Source of the DNA: Allobosea sp. Root483D1
Lineage (GTDB): Bacteria > Pseudomonadota > Alphaproteobacteria > Rhizobiales > Beijerinckiaceae
Direction of reading: 5' to 3'
Assembly (NCBI RefSeq): GCF_001429505.1
Contig: NZ_LMJW01000011.1
Coordinates: forward strand, 462,770-526,769
DNA length: 64,000 bases
Position 1 is the stretch's first letter. The number at the start of each line of letters is the position of its first letter. The notes beneath the pieces were generated by a model that had not been told where the DNA came from, searched no databases, and was given only the letters and a program-made list of their open reading frames with translations. Positions 43,003 through 51,802 of the stretch are shown piece by piece. The position numbers were made by a program, and so were the translations under genes.

Positions 43003-43266
43003 TCACCCGGCCGGCGCGGGCCTGACCTTGTCCCTCGCCTGTTGCACGAGCGGCGACAGTGCTGACGCATCGGTCTTGAAGCCGGTGCGGAAATCCTCGC
43101 GCATGCGCTTCGTCCAGAACTGATTGATGTGATCGGCGATCGCGGCGATCGCCTCCTCGTCCGGGTAGGACTTGAAGAAGTCACTGATCTGATTGGCCAT
43201 GGAGGCGAGCTTGGCGAGGTTCTCGCTCGCATGATCCCGGGTCATCGCTTCGCTGCTCTCGATCAT
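43003..43266 (-). CDS. fdsD: NAD-dependent formate dehydrogenase, delta subunit
   Basis: An 87-residue small protein. The conserved NLAKLASMANQISDFFKSYP (about residues 16-35) and ADHINQFWTKRMREDF (about 45-60) identify FdsD, the accessory delta subunit of soluble NAD-linked formate dehydrogenases. It is last in the fdsGBAC(fdhD)D operon and overlaps fdhD by four bases. The precise role of delta is not settled in the family, though it is needed for or stabilises the active complex. Confidence 0.92.
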   Translation of the reverse strand: MIESSEAMTRDHASENLAKLASMANQISDFFKSYPDEEAIAAIADHINQFWTKRMREDFRTGFKTDASALSPLVQQARDKVRPAPAG

Positions 43267-44108
43267 CTCACTTCGCTCCCCACGGGGTCGGCGAGGCGTC
43301 CGGCGAAAACGGTCGCGGAATCGGCCCGGGCGATGCAGACCAGGGTCAGGCCGAGCGCGTTCGCCCGCTCGATCGCCAGCGAGGTCGGCGCCGAGATCGT
43401 GACCAGGGTACCAGCGCCGAAGATCGCCGCCTTCTCGACCATCTCGAACGAAGCGCGGCTGGTGACCAGCACGAAGCCGTCGCTCGCATCATGGCCGGCG
43501 CGCAGGCGGGCGCCGATCAGCTTGTCCAAGGCATTGTGTCGCCCGACATCCTCGCGCACCGCCAGGATCGCGCCGTCGCGGTCGCACCAGGCTGCGGCAT
43601 GGACCGAGCGGGTCAGGCGGTGCAGCGGCTGCCGTAGCTCGAGCGCGCACAGTGCTGCGCCGATCGCCGCGGGCGCGATCGGTGTTGCTGCGGCAGTACG
43701 GGTCTCCGCGGTCGGCAGGTCGGCCAGCCCTTCGACGCCGCAGAGCCCGCAGGAGGTTCGGCCCGAGAGGTTGCGGCGGCGGGCGAGATGCTCGCGGAAG
43801 CGACCGGGCGCCAGCTCGACGGTGACGACGAGGCCCTCCGCCTGCGGCGTGAGCACGATCCCCCTGATCTCGTCGACGTCGCCGACGATGCCCTCGGTCA
43901 GGCTGAAGCCGGCGACGAAATCCTCGATGTCGGACGGTGTCGCCATCATCACCGCATAAGGCAGGTTGCCGTAGACGATGTTGATCGGAGCCTCGACAGC
44001 GACCTCGGCGCTCGCGTCCAGGGCCTGATCTGCCGCGCCGAAGCGCACGGTCCGGACGGCGACCGCATGGCTCGCCGGCGGCTGGGCGGGCGGGCTATTC
44101 CGCGGCAT
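43263..44108 (-). CDS. fdhD: Formate dehydrogenase sulfurtransferase FdhD (FdsC)
   Basis: A 281-residue accessory protein that inserts or protects the sulfido ligand of the molybdenum cofactor of formate dehydrogenase. The conserved CxxC is in GRTSCGLCGVEGLAD (about residues 136-150), and other family segments are DIEDFVAGFSLTEGIV, REDVGRHNALDKLIGA and FVLVTSRASFEMV. It overlaps the 3' end of fdsA by 14 bases, as in other fds operons. It is often written fdsC. Confidence 0.93.
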   Translation of the reverse strand: MPRNSPPAQPPASHAVAVRTVRFGAADQALDASAEVAVEAPINIVYGNLPYAVMMATPSDIEDFVAGFSLTEGIVGDVDEIRGIVLTPQAEGLVVTVELAPGRFREHLARRRNLSGRTSCGLCGVEGLADLPTAETRTAAATPIAPAAIGAALCALELRQPLHRLTRSVHAAAWCDRDGAILAVREDVGRHNALDKLIGARLRAGHDASDGFVLVTSRASFEMVEKAAIFGAGTLVTISAPTSLAIERANALGLTLVCIARADSATVFAGRLADPVGSEVR

Positions 44109-46977
44109 CGGGCAAGCGTCCCGCGATCAGGCGCAGCGAGACATCCTGCTCGCGATTACGCTCCTGCCATTCGGAATAATAATTCGTCCTGCGGACCTCG
44201 ACCGCGGTGACCTTGTATTCCGGGCAGTTCGTCGCCCAGTCGGAATAGTCGGTGGTGATGACGTTGGCGCCGGTCTCGGCGTGGTGGAAGGTGGTGTAGA
44301 CTACGCCCGGCTGCACTCGCTCGGTGATCTCGGCCCGCAGCGAGATGTCGCCGGAGCGGCTGGCGAGCGCGACGAGATCGCCAGCCTTGATGCCGCGGCT
44401 TTCGGCATCGAAGGGGTGGATCTCAAGCATATCCTCGTCATGCCAGGCCTGGTTCTCCGTGCGCCTGGTCTGCGCGCCGACATTGTATTGCGAGAGGATG
44501 CGCCCGGTCGTCAGGATCAGCGGATAGCGCGGGCCGGTGCGTTCCTGCGTCGGCACGTATTCGGTGATCATGAACTTGCCCTTGCCGCGCACGAAGCGGT
44601 CGACATGCATCAGCGGCGTGCCGGTCGGCGCCTTGTCGTTGCAGGGCCACTGCACCGAGCCGAGCTTTTCGAGCTTGTCGTAGCTCACGCCGGCGAAGCT
44701 CGGGGTCAGCCGCGCGATCTCGTCCATGATCTCGCTCGGGTGGCCATAGGCCATCTCGTAGCCGAGCGCCCGGGAGAGATCGATCGTCGCCTGCCATTCC
44801 GACTTGCCCGAGAGCGGCGCCATCACCTGGCGGACGCGGTTAATGCGGCGCTCGGCATTGGTGAAGGTCCCGTCCTTCTCCAGGAAGGAAGAGCCCGGCA
44901 GGAAGACATGGGCGTATTTTGCCGTCTCGTTCAGGAAGAGATCCTGGATGACGACGCATTCCATGGCGGCAAGGCCGGCTGTGACGTGCTGGGTGTTCGG
45001 ATCGGACTGGGCGATGTCCTCGCCCTGGACATAGAGGCCCTTGAAGCTGCCGCCGACGGCTTCGTCGAGCATGTTGGGGATGCGCAGGCCCTGCTCGGCA
45101 TCGAGCGGCACGCCCCACATCATCTCGAAAATCTGCCGTGTCGCGTCGTCGGCGACATGGCGGTAGCCGGTGAACTCGTGTGGGAAGGAGCCCATGTCGC
45201 AGGCGCCCTGGACATTGTTCTGCCCGCGCAGCGGATTGATGCCGACGCCGTCGCGGCCGATATTGCCGGTCGCCATGGCGAGATTGGCCATTGCCATCAC
45301 CGTGGTCGAGCCCTGGCTGTGCTCGGTGACTCCGAGGCCGTAATAGATCGCGCCGTTGCCGCCCAGGGCGTAAAGCCGCGCCGCGGCGCGGACATCGGCG
45401 GCCGGCACCCCGGTGAACCCCTCGCTCGCTTCCGGGGAATTGCGCTCCTCGGCGACGAAACGGGCCCAGATCTCGAAATCGGCGAGATCGCAGCGCTCGC
45501 GGACATAATCCTCGTCGATCAGCCCCTCGGTCACCACGACATGCGAGATTGCATTGAGCAGCGCGACATTGGTGCCCGGCTTCAGTTGCAGGTGATAATC
45601 GGCCTTGATGTGCGGCGACTTGACGAGGTCGATCCGGCGCGGATCGGCGACGATCAGCCGGGCGCCCTCACGCAGGCGCTTTTTCATGCGTGAGGCGAAG
45701 ACCGGATGGCCGTCGGTCGGGTTGGCGCCGATGACGATGATCACATCGGATTTCGCGACCGACTTGAAATCCTGCGTGCCGGCCGATGTGCCCAGCGTGG
45801 TCTTCAGGCCGTAGCCAGTTGGCGAATGGCAGACGCGGGCGCAGGTATCGACATTGTTGTTGCGGAAGGCGGCACGCACCAGCTTCTGGACGAGGAAGAC
45901 CTCCTCATTGGTGCAGCGCGACGAGGTGATGGCGCCGACCGATTCCCGGCCGTATTTGGCCTGGATGCGCTTGAACTCGCTGGCGGCGTAGTCGGTCGCC
46001 TCCTCCCAGGAGACCTCGCGCCAAGGGTCGGTGATCTTGGCGCGGATCATCGGCTTGGTCATGCGGTCCTTGTGGGTCGCATAGCCCCAGGCGAAGCGGC
46101 CCTTGACGCAGGAATGGCCTTCGTTCGCCTTGCCGTCCTTGTAGGGCACCATCCGCACGACGCGGTCGCCCTGCATCTCCGCCTTGAACGAGCAGCCGAC
46201 CCCGCAATAGGCGCAGGTCGTGACCTTGGAATGCTCGGGCTGGCCGAGCTCGATCACCTTGTTCTCCATCAGCGTCGCGGTCGGGCAGGCCTGGACGCAG
46301 GCGCCGCAGGAGACGCATTCGGAGCCGAGGAAATCGGTCGGGCCCGCGGCGACGCGCGAATCGAAGCCGCGGCCGGTGATCGTCAGCGCGAAGGTGCCCT
46401 GCACCTCGGCGCAGGCGCGGACGCAGCGATTGCAGACGATGCACTTGCTGGGATCATAGGTAAAATAGGGGTTCGATGTGTCCTTGGGCAGCCAGTTCTC
46501 GTTGGCGTAGCCTTCGGCGGCCGCCGGCTTGACGTGGTTCTCGCCGTCATAGCCGTAGCGCACCTCGCGCAGGCCGACCGCACCTGCCATGTCCTGCAGT
46601 TCGCAGTCGCCATTGGCCGAGCAGGTCAGGCAGTCGAGCGGGTGATCGGAGATGTAGAGCTCCATCACGCCCTTGCGCAGGGCGGAGAGGTTCTCCGTTT
46701 GGGTGCGCACCTTCATGCCATCTTCTGCTGGAGTGGTGCAGGACGCGGGAGTGCCGCGCCGTCCCTCGATCTCGACCAGGCAAAGCCGGCAGGAGCCGAA
46801 GGGTTCGAGCGAGTCGGTGGCGCAGAGCTTCGGGATCTTGGTGCCGACGCTCATTGCCGCCGCCATCACCGAGGTGCCGGCCGGGACCGTGACGCTCTCG
46901 CCGTCGATGGTCAGCGTCACCGTCTTCTCGGCGAGCCGGATCGGCGTTCCGAAATCGATTTCCTTGATCAGGCTCAT
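44095..46977 (-). CDS. fdsA: NAD-dependent formate dehydrogenase, alpha (molybdenum) subunit
   Basis: A 960-residue catalytic subunit that oxidises formate to CO2 at a bis-MGD molybdenum site. Visible sites in order: a 2Fe-2S domain with Cys52, 63, 66 and 80; the His112-Cys116-Cys119-Cys125 cluster; two 4Fe-4S ferredoxin clusters (Cys179, 182, 185, 189 and Cys221, 224, 227, 231); the N-terminal 4Fe-4S of the molybdenum domain (Cys255, 258, 262, 290); and the molybdenum ligand Cys383 in ARVCHSP followed by the catalytic His384. It is a cysteine, not a selenocysteine, enzyme. No export signal, so it is cytoplasmic. It follows fdsB by 10 bases. Confidence 0.96.
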   Translation of the reverse strand: MSLIKEIDFGTPIRLAEKTVTLTIDGESVTVPAGTSVMAAAMSVGTKIPKLCATDSLEPFGSCRLCLVEIEGRRGTPASCTTPAEDGMKVRTQTENLSALRKGVMELYISDHPLDCLTCSANGDCELQDMAGAVGLREVRYGYDGENHVKPAAAEGYANENWLPKDTSNPYFTYDPSKCIVCNRCVRACAEVQGTFALTITGRGFDSRVAAGPTDFLGSECVSCGACVQACPTATLMENKVIELGQPEHSKVTTCAYCGVGCSFKAEMQGDRVVRMVPYKDGKANEGHSCVKGRFAWGYATHKDRMTKPMIRAKITDPWREVSWEEATDYAASEFKRIQAKYGRESVGAITSSRCTNEEVFLVQKLVRAAFRNNNVDTCARVCHSPTGYGLKTTLGTSAGTQDFKSVAKSDVIIVIGANPTDGHPVFASRMKKRLREGARLIVADPRRIDLVKSPHIKADYHLQLKPGTNVALLNAISHVVVTEGLIDEDYVRERCDLADFEIWARFVAEERNSPEASEGFTGVPAADVRAAARLYALGGNGAIYYGLGVTEHSQGSTTVMAMANLAMATGNIGRDGVGINPLRGQNNVQGACDMGSFPHEFTGYRHVADDATRQIFEMMWGVPLDAEQGLRIPNMLDEAVGGSFKGLYVQGEDIAQSDPNTQHVTAGLAAMECVVIQDLFLNETAKYAHVFLPGSSFLEKDGTFTNAERRINRVRQVMAPLSGKSEWQATIDLSRALGYEMAYGHPSEIMDEIARLTPSFAGVSYDKLEKLGSVQWPCNDKAPTGTPLMHVDRFVRGKGKFMITEYVPTQERTGPRYPLILTTGRILSQYNVGAQTRRTENQAWHDEDMLEIHPFDAESRGIKAGDLVALASRSGDISLRAEITERVQPGVVYTTFHHAETGANVITTDYSDWATNCPEYKVTAVEVRRTNYYSEWQERNREQDVSLRLIAGRLPDAAE

Positions 46978-46987
46978 CGATGCCTCC

Positions 46988-48559
46988 TCACTCGGCCGCC
47001 AGCGGCAGGCGCTCGGCCGGCGGCCGGTCGAAATCCTCGAAGAAATGGTTGAGCGCGCTCATCACCGGCATCGGCGTGAGCCCGCCCATGGCGCAGAGCG
47101 AAGCGTCGGTCATCAGCTTGTTGAGGTCGCGCAGCACGGCGAGGTTCTTCGGCCGCTCATGGCCGGCGATGATCCTGTCGACCAGCTCGACGCCGCGCGT
47201 TGCGCCGATGCGGCAGGGCGTACACTTGCCGCAGCTTTCCTTGGCACAGAACTCGAAGGCGAAGCGCGCTTGCCTGGCCATGTCGACGCTGTCGTCGAAG
47301 ACGACGATGCCGCCATGGCCGAGCATCGCCTTGATGCCGGCCAGAGCCTCATAGTCCATCGGAGTATCGAGCTGCTGTGCCGTGAGATAGGCGCCGAGTG
47401 GGCCGCCGACCTGCACGGCCCGGATCGGCCGGCCCGACAGCGTGCCACCGCCTATGTCCTCGATGATTTCGCGCAGCGAGATGCCGAAGGCGAGCTCGAT
47501 CAGCCCGCCACGCTTGATGTTGCCGCCGAGCTGGACCGGCAGCGTGCCGCGCGAGCGGCCCATGCCGTAATCTGCATAGGCCTTGGCGCCATGCGTCAGG
47601 ATCCAGGGCACCGCGGCGAAGGAGAGCACGTTGTTGACGATGGTCGGCTTGCCGAACAGGCCCTGCAAAGCCGGGATCGGCGGCTTGGCCCGGACGATGG
47701 CGCGCTTGCCTTCAAGGCTCTCCAGCAGCGAGGTCTCCTCGCCGCAGATATAGGCGCCGGCTCCGAGCCGGACCTCGAGCTCGAAAGCCTTGCCGGAGCC
47801 GAGCACGGTTTGGCCGAGCACGCCGGCATTGCGCGCCTTCAGGATCGCCCGCTGCAACGCCCTGTGGGCATGCGGATATTCCGAGCGCAGATAGATGTAG
47901 CCTTTGGTCGCGCCGACCGCGATCGCGGCGATCGTCATGCCTTCGATCAGGAGGAAGGGATCGCCCTCCATCAGCATCCGGTCGGCGAAGGTGCCGCTGT
48001 CGCCCTCATCGGCATTGCAGACGATGTATTTCTGTGTCGCGCCGGCGTCGTGGACTGTCTTCCACTTGATCCCGGTCGGGAAACCAGCGCCGCCGCGGCC
48101 GCGCAGGCCGGACGCCTTCACCTCCTCGACGATCTCGGCACCAGTGAGCGAGAGCGCCTTCTCCACGCCCTTCAGCCCGTCATAAGTGCGATAATCGGCG
48201 AGCGAGAGCGGATCGGTGACGCCGACGCGTTCGAAAGTCAGGCGCTGCTGGCGCTTCAACCAGTCGAGGTCATCGACCCGGCCGAGCCGCAGGCCGTGTG
48301 CGCCGCCATTCTGGAAACCGGCCTCGAACAGCGCAGCGATGTCTTTCGCAGCGACCGGGCCATAGGCGATCCGCCCCTCCGGTGTCTCGACCTCGATCAT
48401 CGGCTCGAGCCAGAGCATGCCGCGCGAGCCGTTGCGGACGAGCTCGACCGCGATGCCGCGCGCCTGCGCCTCTTTCGCGATGGCATTCGCGACAGCCTCG
48501 GCGCCGACCGAGAGGGCGGCGGCGTCGATCGGAACGTAGATGCGGATCGCTTCGCTCAT
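46988..48559 (-). CDS. fdsB: NAD-dependent formate dehydrogenase, beta subunit
   Basis: A 523-residue diaphorase subunit that passes electrons from FdsA to NAD. It combines an N-terminal thioredoxin-like region with a NuoF-like core: FMN/NADH motifs GRGGAGFPTGIKWKTV and NADEGDSGTFADRMLMEGDP, ICGEETSLLESLEGKR, and the 4Fe-4S site ESCGKCTPCRIGATRG. The ATG at 48557-48559 (MSEAIRI) overlaps the fdsG stop, so I use it instead of the first in-frame start at 48574. Confidence 0.95.
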   Translation of the reverse strand: MSEAIRIYVPIDAAALSVGAEAVANAIAKEAQARGIAVELVRNGSRGMLWLEPMIEVETPEGRIAYGPVAAKDIAALFEAGFQNGGAHGLRLGRVDDLDWLKRQQRLTFERVGVTDPLSLADYRTYDGLKGVEKALSLTGAEIVEEVKASGLRGRGGAGFPTGIKWKTVHDAGATQKYIVCNADEGDSGTFADRMLMEGDPFLLIEGMTIAAIAVGATKGYIYLRSEYPHAHRALQRAILKARNAGVLGQTVLGSGKAFELEVRLGAGAYICGEETSLLESLEGKRAIVRAKPPIPALQGLFGKPTIVNNVLSFAAVPWILTHGAKAYADYGMGRSRGTLPVQLGGNIKRGGLIELAFGISLREIIEDIGGGTLSGRPIRAVQVGGPLGAYLTAQQLDTPMDYEALAGIKAMLGHGGIVVFDDSVDMARQARFAFEFCAKESCGKCTPCRIGATRGVELVDRIIAGHERPKNLAVLRDLNKLMTDASLCAMGGLTPMPVMSALNHFFEDFDRPPAERLPLAAE

Positions 48560-49026
48560 TGTCGAGCTCCGCACAAAGCCGCGATGCGATCGGCATCGAC
48601 CCGCCCGATCAGCTCGCCCTCGACCAGAGCGGAGGGGCCGAGCGCGCAGTTGCCAAGACAGTAGACGGTTTCGACCACCGCATCGCGGTTGCCATCATGG
48701 CTGTCGACGACGATGCCGTGCTCGCGCGCGAGATCCTCGACCAGCGCCTCGCAGCCGAGCGCCTGGCAGGCCTCGGCGCGGCAGAGCTTGACGATATGGC
48801 GCGGCGGCGGGGCGGTTCTGAAGTCGTGATAGAAGGAGATGGTGCCGTGCACGTCGGCCCGCGACAGGTTGAGCACCTCGGCGATCAGCGGCACGGCCTG
48901 CGGGTCGACATAGCCGAACTCTTCCTGCAGCGCGTGCAGGATCGGCAGGGTCGCCCCTTCGAGATGCGAAAGATCCGCAATGATCAGCCGCGCGCCGTCT
49001 TCGTCCCAGGCCGGATGTGCCGCCAT
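48556..49026 (-). CDS. fdsG: NAD-dependent formate dehydrogenase, gamma subunit
   Basis: A 156-residue NuoE-like subunit with a thioredoxin-fold 2Fe-2S cluster. The four ligands are in CRAEACQALGC (first two, about residues 84-89) and YCLGNCALGP (last two, about 124-129). The N-terminal helical bundle LHALQEEFGYVDPQAVPLIA is typical. First gene of the operon; a 208-base AT-rich region upstream is the promoter. Confidence 0.95.
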   Translation of the reverse strand: MAAHPAWDEDGARLIIADLSHLEGATLPILHALQEEFGYVDPQAVPLIAEVLNLSRADVHGTISFYHDFRTAPPPRHIVKLCRAEACQALGCEALVEDLAREHGIVVDSHDGNRDAVVETVYCLGNCALGPSALVEGELIGRVDADRIAALCGARQ

Positions 49027-49120
49027 GTCTCCTCCGTCCCAGCCGCTCTCGGTTCTGGATTGGAGGAATTGAGACCTAAGCTTGGAACAGGTTCAAATCG
49101 TTTGTTCCGACCATATAATA

Positions 49121-49192
49121 GTTATGGCCTATCAAATAACGATATTGCGACCGATAAATCTCTTCCCGAACAGCGATAACCTTCGCTTATCG
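49121..49192 (-). promoter_or_regulatory. fds promoter region with inverted repeats
   Basis: Between fdsG and the LysR gene is an AT-rich stretch unlike its surroundings. It contains GTTAT (49121-49125) and ATAAC (49136-49140) with 10 bases between, and CGATAA (49174-49179) with TTATCG (49187-49192) separated by seven. A third repeat, ATAGCT-GAA-AGCTAT (49224-49238), overlaps the stop of the LysR gene. The first two have the shape of LysR-type sites. No sigma-70 hexamers stand out. Confidence 0.5.
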
Positions 49193-49234
49193 GGTATAAA
49201 GCTCGGTCATTCTAGCAGCTTCGATAGCTGAAAG

Positions 49235-50149
49235 CTATTTAACGATCGGGCGCCGCGGCAGGCTGGCATCCACCATCGCTCCGGACATCATCAGAAGGTT
49301 GCGGGCAAGCGGAGCGGCGGGGTGCCGGTCGGCCATGATCAGGCCGATCGTGCGCTTGGCGTCGGGCTCGATCAGTGGCAGCGCCTTGGTGCCGATCGGC
49401 ACGCCGAAGAACTCCAGCAATTGCGAGGAGACGATGCTGGAGACGCCCTGAATGCCGGCATGGGAGCACAGGTTGAAGATCGAGTTGGTCTCGATCGCCG
49501 GCTTGGGCGCATGTCCGACCGAGCGGAAGATGCCGTCGATGATGCGCCGGTTCTGCATGTCGGCCGTGAGCAGGCAAAGCTTCAGTGCGGCGGCCTCCGC
49601 CCAGGTGATGGTCTCGCGCTCGCCGAGCGGCCCGTCCTCGCGCGTCAGCAGCACATAGGCTTCCTGGTAGATCGGCTTGGAGACGACGCGTTCGAGGGGC
49701 TCGTTGTCGAGATAGGTCAGGCCGACATCGAGCTCGAAATTGTCGATTCCGTCCTGGATCTCGGTCGAGGTCAGCGACAGCACGGTGAGCGAAGCGCCGG
49801 GATAGCGCGTCGAGAACGGCGCGGTGATGTGGGCGATCATCGGCAGCGCGGTCGGCACGGCGCCGAGCCTGATCTTGCCGCTCAGGCCTTCGCGCAATTC
49901 GGCGATCGCGCCCTTCATCTGATCGGCTTCGGCCAGCATGCGCCGGGCATGGGCGAGCACGACCTCCCCCTCCTTGGTCAAGCCCTGGAAACGCCGGCCG
50001 CGCTCGACGATCATCACGCCGAGCTCTTCCTCGAGCTGGCCGATCGCCGCCGAGAGCGTCGGCTGCGAGACATGGCAGGCCTCCGCCGCCTTGCGGAAAT
50101 GCTTCTCGCGGGCAAGCGCGTCGAGATAGATGAGCTGGCGGATGATCAT
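49235..50149 (-). CDS. LysR-family transcriptional regulator, probably of the fds operon
   Basis: A 304-residue regulator with HTH FRKAAEACHVSQPTLSAAIG (about residues 17-36) and an effector domain with KIRLGAVPTALPMIAHITAP and SHAGIQGVSSIVSSQLLEF. It lies immediately upstream of fdsG on the same strand, an arrangement found for formate dehydrogenase regulators in other proteobacteria. The AT-rich spacer has inverted repeats of LysR style. Control by formate is likely but inferred from position. Confidence 0.85.
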   Translation of the reverse strand: MIIRQLIYLDALAREKHFRKAAEACHVSQPTLSAAIGQLEEELGVMIVERGRRFQGLTKEGEVVLAHARRMLAEADQMKGAIAELREGLSGKIRLGAVPTALPMIAHITAPFSTRYPGASLTVLSLTSTEIQDGIDNFELDVGLTYLDNEPLERVVSKPIYQEAYVLLTREDGPLGERETITWAEAAALKLCLLTADMQNRRIIDGIFRSVGHAPKPAIETNSIFNLCSHAGIQGVSSIVSSQLLEFFGVPIGTKALPLIEPDAKRTIGLIMADRHPAAPLARNLLMMSGAMVDASLPRRPIVK

Positions 50150-50227
50150 GGCCGCGTCTCAGGCGTCGCCGTCGAACGGCCTGCGGCAGTCTTCCCAGAT
50201 TTCAGGGAGTTCCGATAGGCACCAATG

Positions 50228-50251
50228 AAAAGGGGCCGCTGCGGCGGCCCC
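50228..50251 (-). terminator. Rho-independent terminator of the small exported-protein gene
   Basis: On the minus strand GGGGCCGC, a 4-base loop and GCGGCCCC (plus-strand 50244-50251 and 50232-50239) form a perfect 8-base stem followed by four U residues. It lies 22 bases after the stop of the small gene at 50274. The rest of the gap 50150-50273 contains nothing else. Confidence 0.9.
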
Positions 50252-50273
50252 TTCCCGAGGATGGTCCGGGTTC

Positions 50274-50498
50274 TCAGTTGTGATGCGGCAAGACGCCTGC
50301 ACCGCGACCCGGCTGGCCTTCCGCGCCCTTGAAGTGGTCGTGATAGGCGAGATACTGCGCCTGTTCGGCGAGGGCTCGCTGGTTCTGGGCCTGCTCGTGC
50401 ACGATGCTCTCGGCCCCGAGCTCGGTGGCGTAGGCCATGGAGCTCGCTCCCGAAAGCAGAAGCGCCGCCGCGAGGGCGGTAATCTTGCGCGAAAGCAT
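50274..50498 (-). CDS. Small exported protein of unknown function
   Basis: A 74-residue protein. Residues 1-24 form a clear Sec signal peptide (basic MLSRK, hydrophobic core, AYA cleavage site). The mature 50 residues are rich in Gln, Ala, Gly and His (HEQAQNQRALAEQAQYLAYH, then GVLPHHN), with no cysteine. The ATG at 50496-50498 has AGGAG six bases upstream. A dedicated strong terminator follows, so it is an independent transcript. No family recognised; it could be a periplasmic stress or metal-binding peptide, given the histidine-rich tail. The region 50499-50629 should hold its promoter; I see no clear hexamers. Confidence 0.75.
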   Translation of the reverse strand: MLSRKITALAAALLLSGASSMAYATELGAESIVHEQAQNQRALAEQAQYLAYHDHFKGAEGQPGRGAGVLPHHN

Positions 50499-50629
50499 GG
50501 CAATCTCCTGTGTGACTTGGTCGCCCGCAAATGAGCTAATCACCGCTCGGGGCTTTCCAACATCGCGGTGCACGGGTGCTCGCTCACGTTTCCGCGACGC
50601 TCCTGCCGACCGGTTTCGAGCACTTCGGT

Positions 50630-51664
50630 TCAGCCTGCGGTCCGGGCCGTCGATTGCCGGACGATCAGCTCGGGCGCGAAGATCAGGCTCGTCGCCGGCG
50701 CTGCCTCCGTTCCGTCCGCGACCAGGCAGTCGACGGCGGCCTCGGCCATTGCCGACAGAGGCTGCCGAAGGCTGGTCATCGGCGGGTTCATCAGCCGCGC
50801 CAGAAACAGGTCGTCGATCCCGACCATGGCGATATCGTCCGGGATCACGATGCCGTGCTCGCGCAGGCCAGCGGCCAGGCCGATCGCCAGCAGGTCGTTC
50901 ATCGCGATCAGGGCCGTCGGGCGCGGGGAGGTCTTGGCCAGCGCGAGTGCGGCGTCGACACCGAGCTCGGCGATCATGTCGTCGCCGTATTGGTTCTGCG
51001 GCAGCGAGATCTCGTGGATGCGGGCCTCGTCGCCGAGCCCATGCCGCTCGGTCGCGGCGCGGAAGCCCTTCAGTCGGGCGACGCGGGCGGCAGTCTGGGC
51101 CGGGCCGGTGACATAGGTGATGCGGCGATGTCCGAGCGCGACCAGGTGGTCGACGGCGAGCGTCGTCACCATGACGTTGTCGACCGAGACGACATGGATG
51201 CCTGGCGCAGCGGCGGCGGCATCGCCCTCGAAGGCGACCACGGTGAGCCCCCTGGAAGCGAGTTCGGACAGGTGCTCCGGGTTCAGGAGCGAAGAGCCCG
51301 TGATGATGCCGCGCACGCCGAGCGCCATCAGGTCCGCGGCGAACTCCCGCTCCCGCTGCGGATCGCGGAAGGTGTTGCACAGGATCACCTGGTAGCCCCG
51401 GGCCTGCGCGGCGCGCTGGATCGCCATGGCGATCGCCCCGAAGAACGGGTTCGCCACGGCCGGGACGAGCAAGCCGATGGTCGCCGTCTTGCCGGTCTTC
51501 AGCTGCAGCGCGACCTGGCTCGGCCGGTAGTTCAGCTGCCCAATGGCCGCCTCGATCCGCTCCCGCGTCGCCGGAGTCATCTTGCTCAGCCGGTCGTTCA
51601 GGAAGTTCGAAACGCTGGATGCCGAGACGCCGGCAGCGCGGGCCACATCGAGGATCGTCGCCAT
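50630..51664 (-). CDS. LacI-family transcriptional regulator
   Basis: A 344-residue repressor with HTH ATILDVARAAGVSASSVSNF (residues 2-21), hinge RPSQVALQLKTG and effector domain (IGLLVPAVANPFFGAIAMAI, VVSVDNVMVTTLAVDHLVAL, AMVGIDDLFLARLMNPPMTS). It is divergent from the carbohydrate importer beginning at 51803, which it presumably controls. The 138-base spacer lacks the perfect palindrome seen at 2650-2667; only a partial element around ACTATGAAACGCTCG is visible at 51711-51725. Confidence 0.92.
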   Translation of the reverse strand: MATILDVARAAGVSASSVSNFLNDRLSKMTPATRERIEAAIGQLNYRPSQVALQLKTGKTATIGLLVPAVANPFFGAIAMAIQRAAQARGYQVILCNTFRDPQREREFAADLMALGVRGIITGSSLLNPEHLSELASRGLTVVAFEGDAAAAAPGIHVVSVDNVMVTTLAVDHLVALGHRRITYVTGPAQTAARVARLKGFRAATERHGLGDEARIHEISLPQNQYGDDMIAELGVDAALALAKTSPRPTALIAMNDLLAIGLAAGLREHGIVIPDDIAMVGIDDLFLARLMNPPMTSLRQPLSAMAEAAVDCLVADGTEAAPATSLIFAPELIVRQSTARTAG

Positions 51665-51802
51665 GTGAAATGCCTTGTCAGCCTCAGGTATATCGTTGCA
51701 CTAAGGATAAAACTATGAAACGCTCGCGTCAGATGGGCACTTTCCAGTCAGCAAGATGCCCAGTCTCGGGGATGGCGAGCAAGGTATCCAGGGAGAGCAG
51801 CA

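Noticed and set aside
44281..45693. A 470-codon plus-strand frame opposite fdsA
   Set aside because: fdsA on the other strand has all cluster cysteines and the catalytic site; the plus-strand frame has no features.
50499..51380. Extension of the small exported-protein frame to a 368-codon minus-strand gene
   Set aside because: The extra part is a shadow of the LacI gene in another frame; the signal peptide and ribosome-binding site mark the start at 50498.
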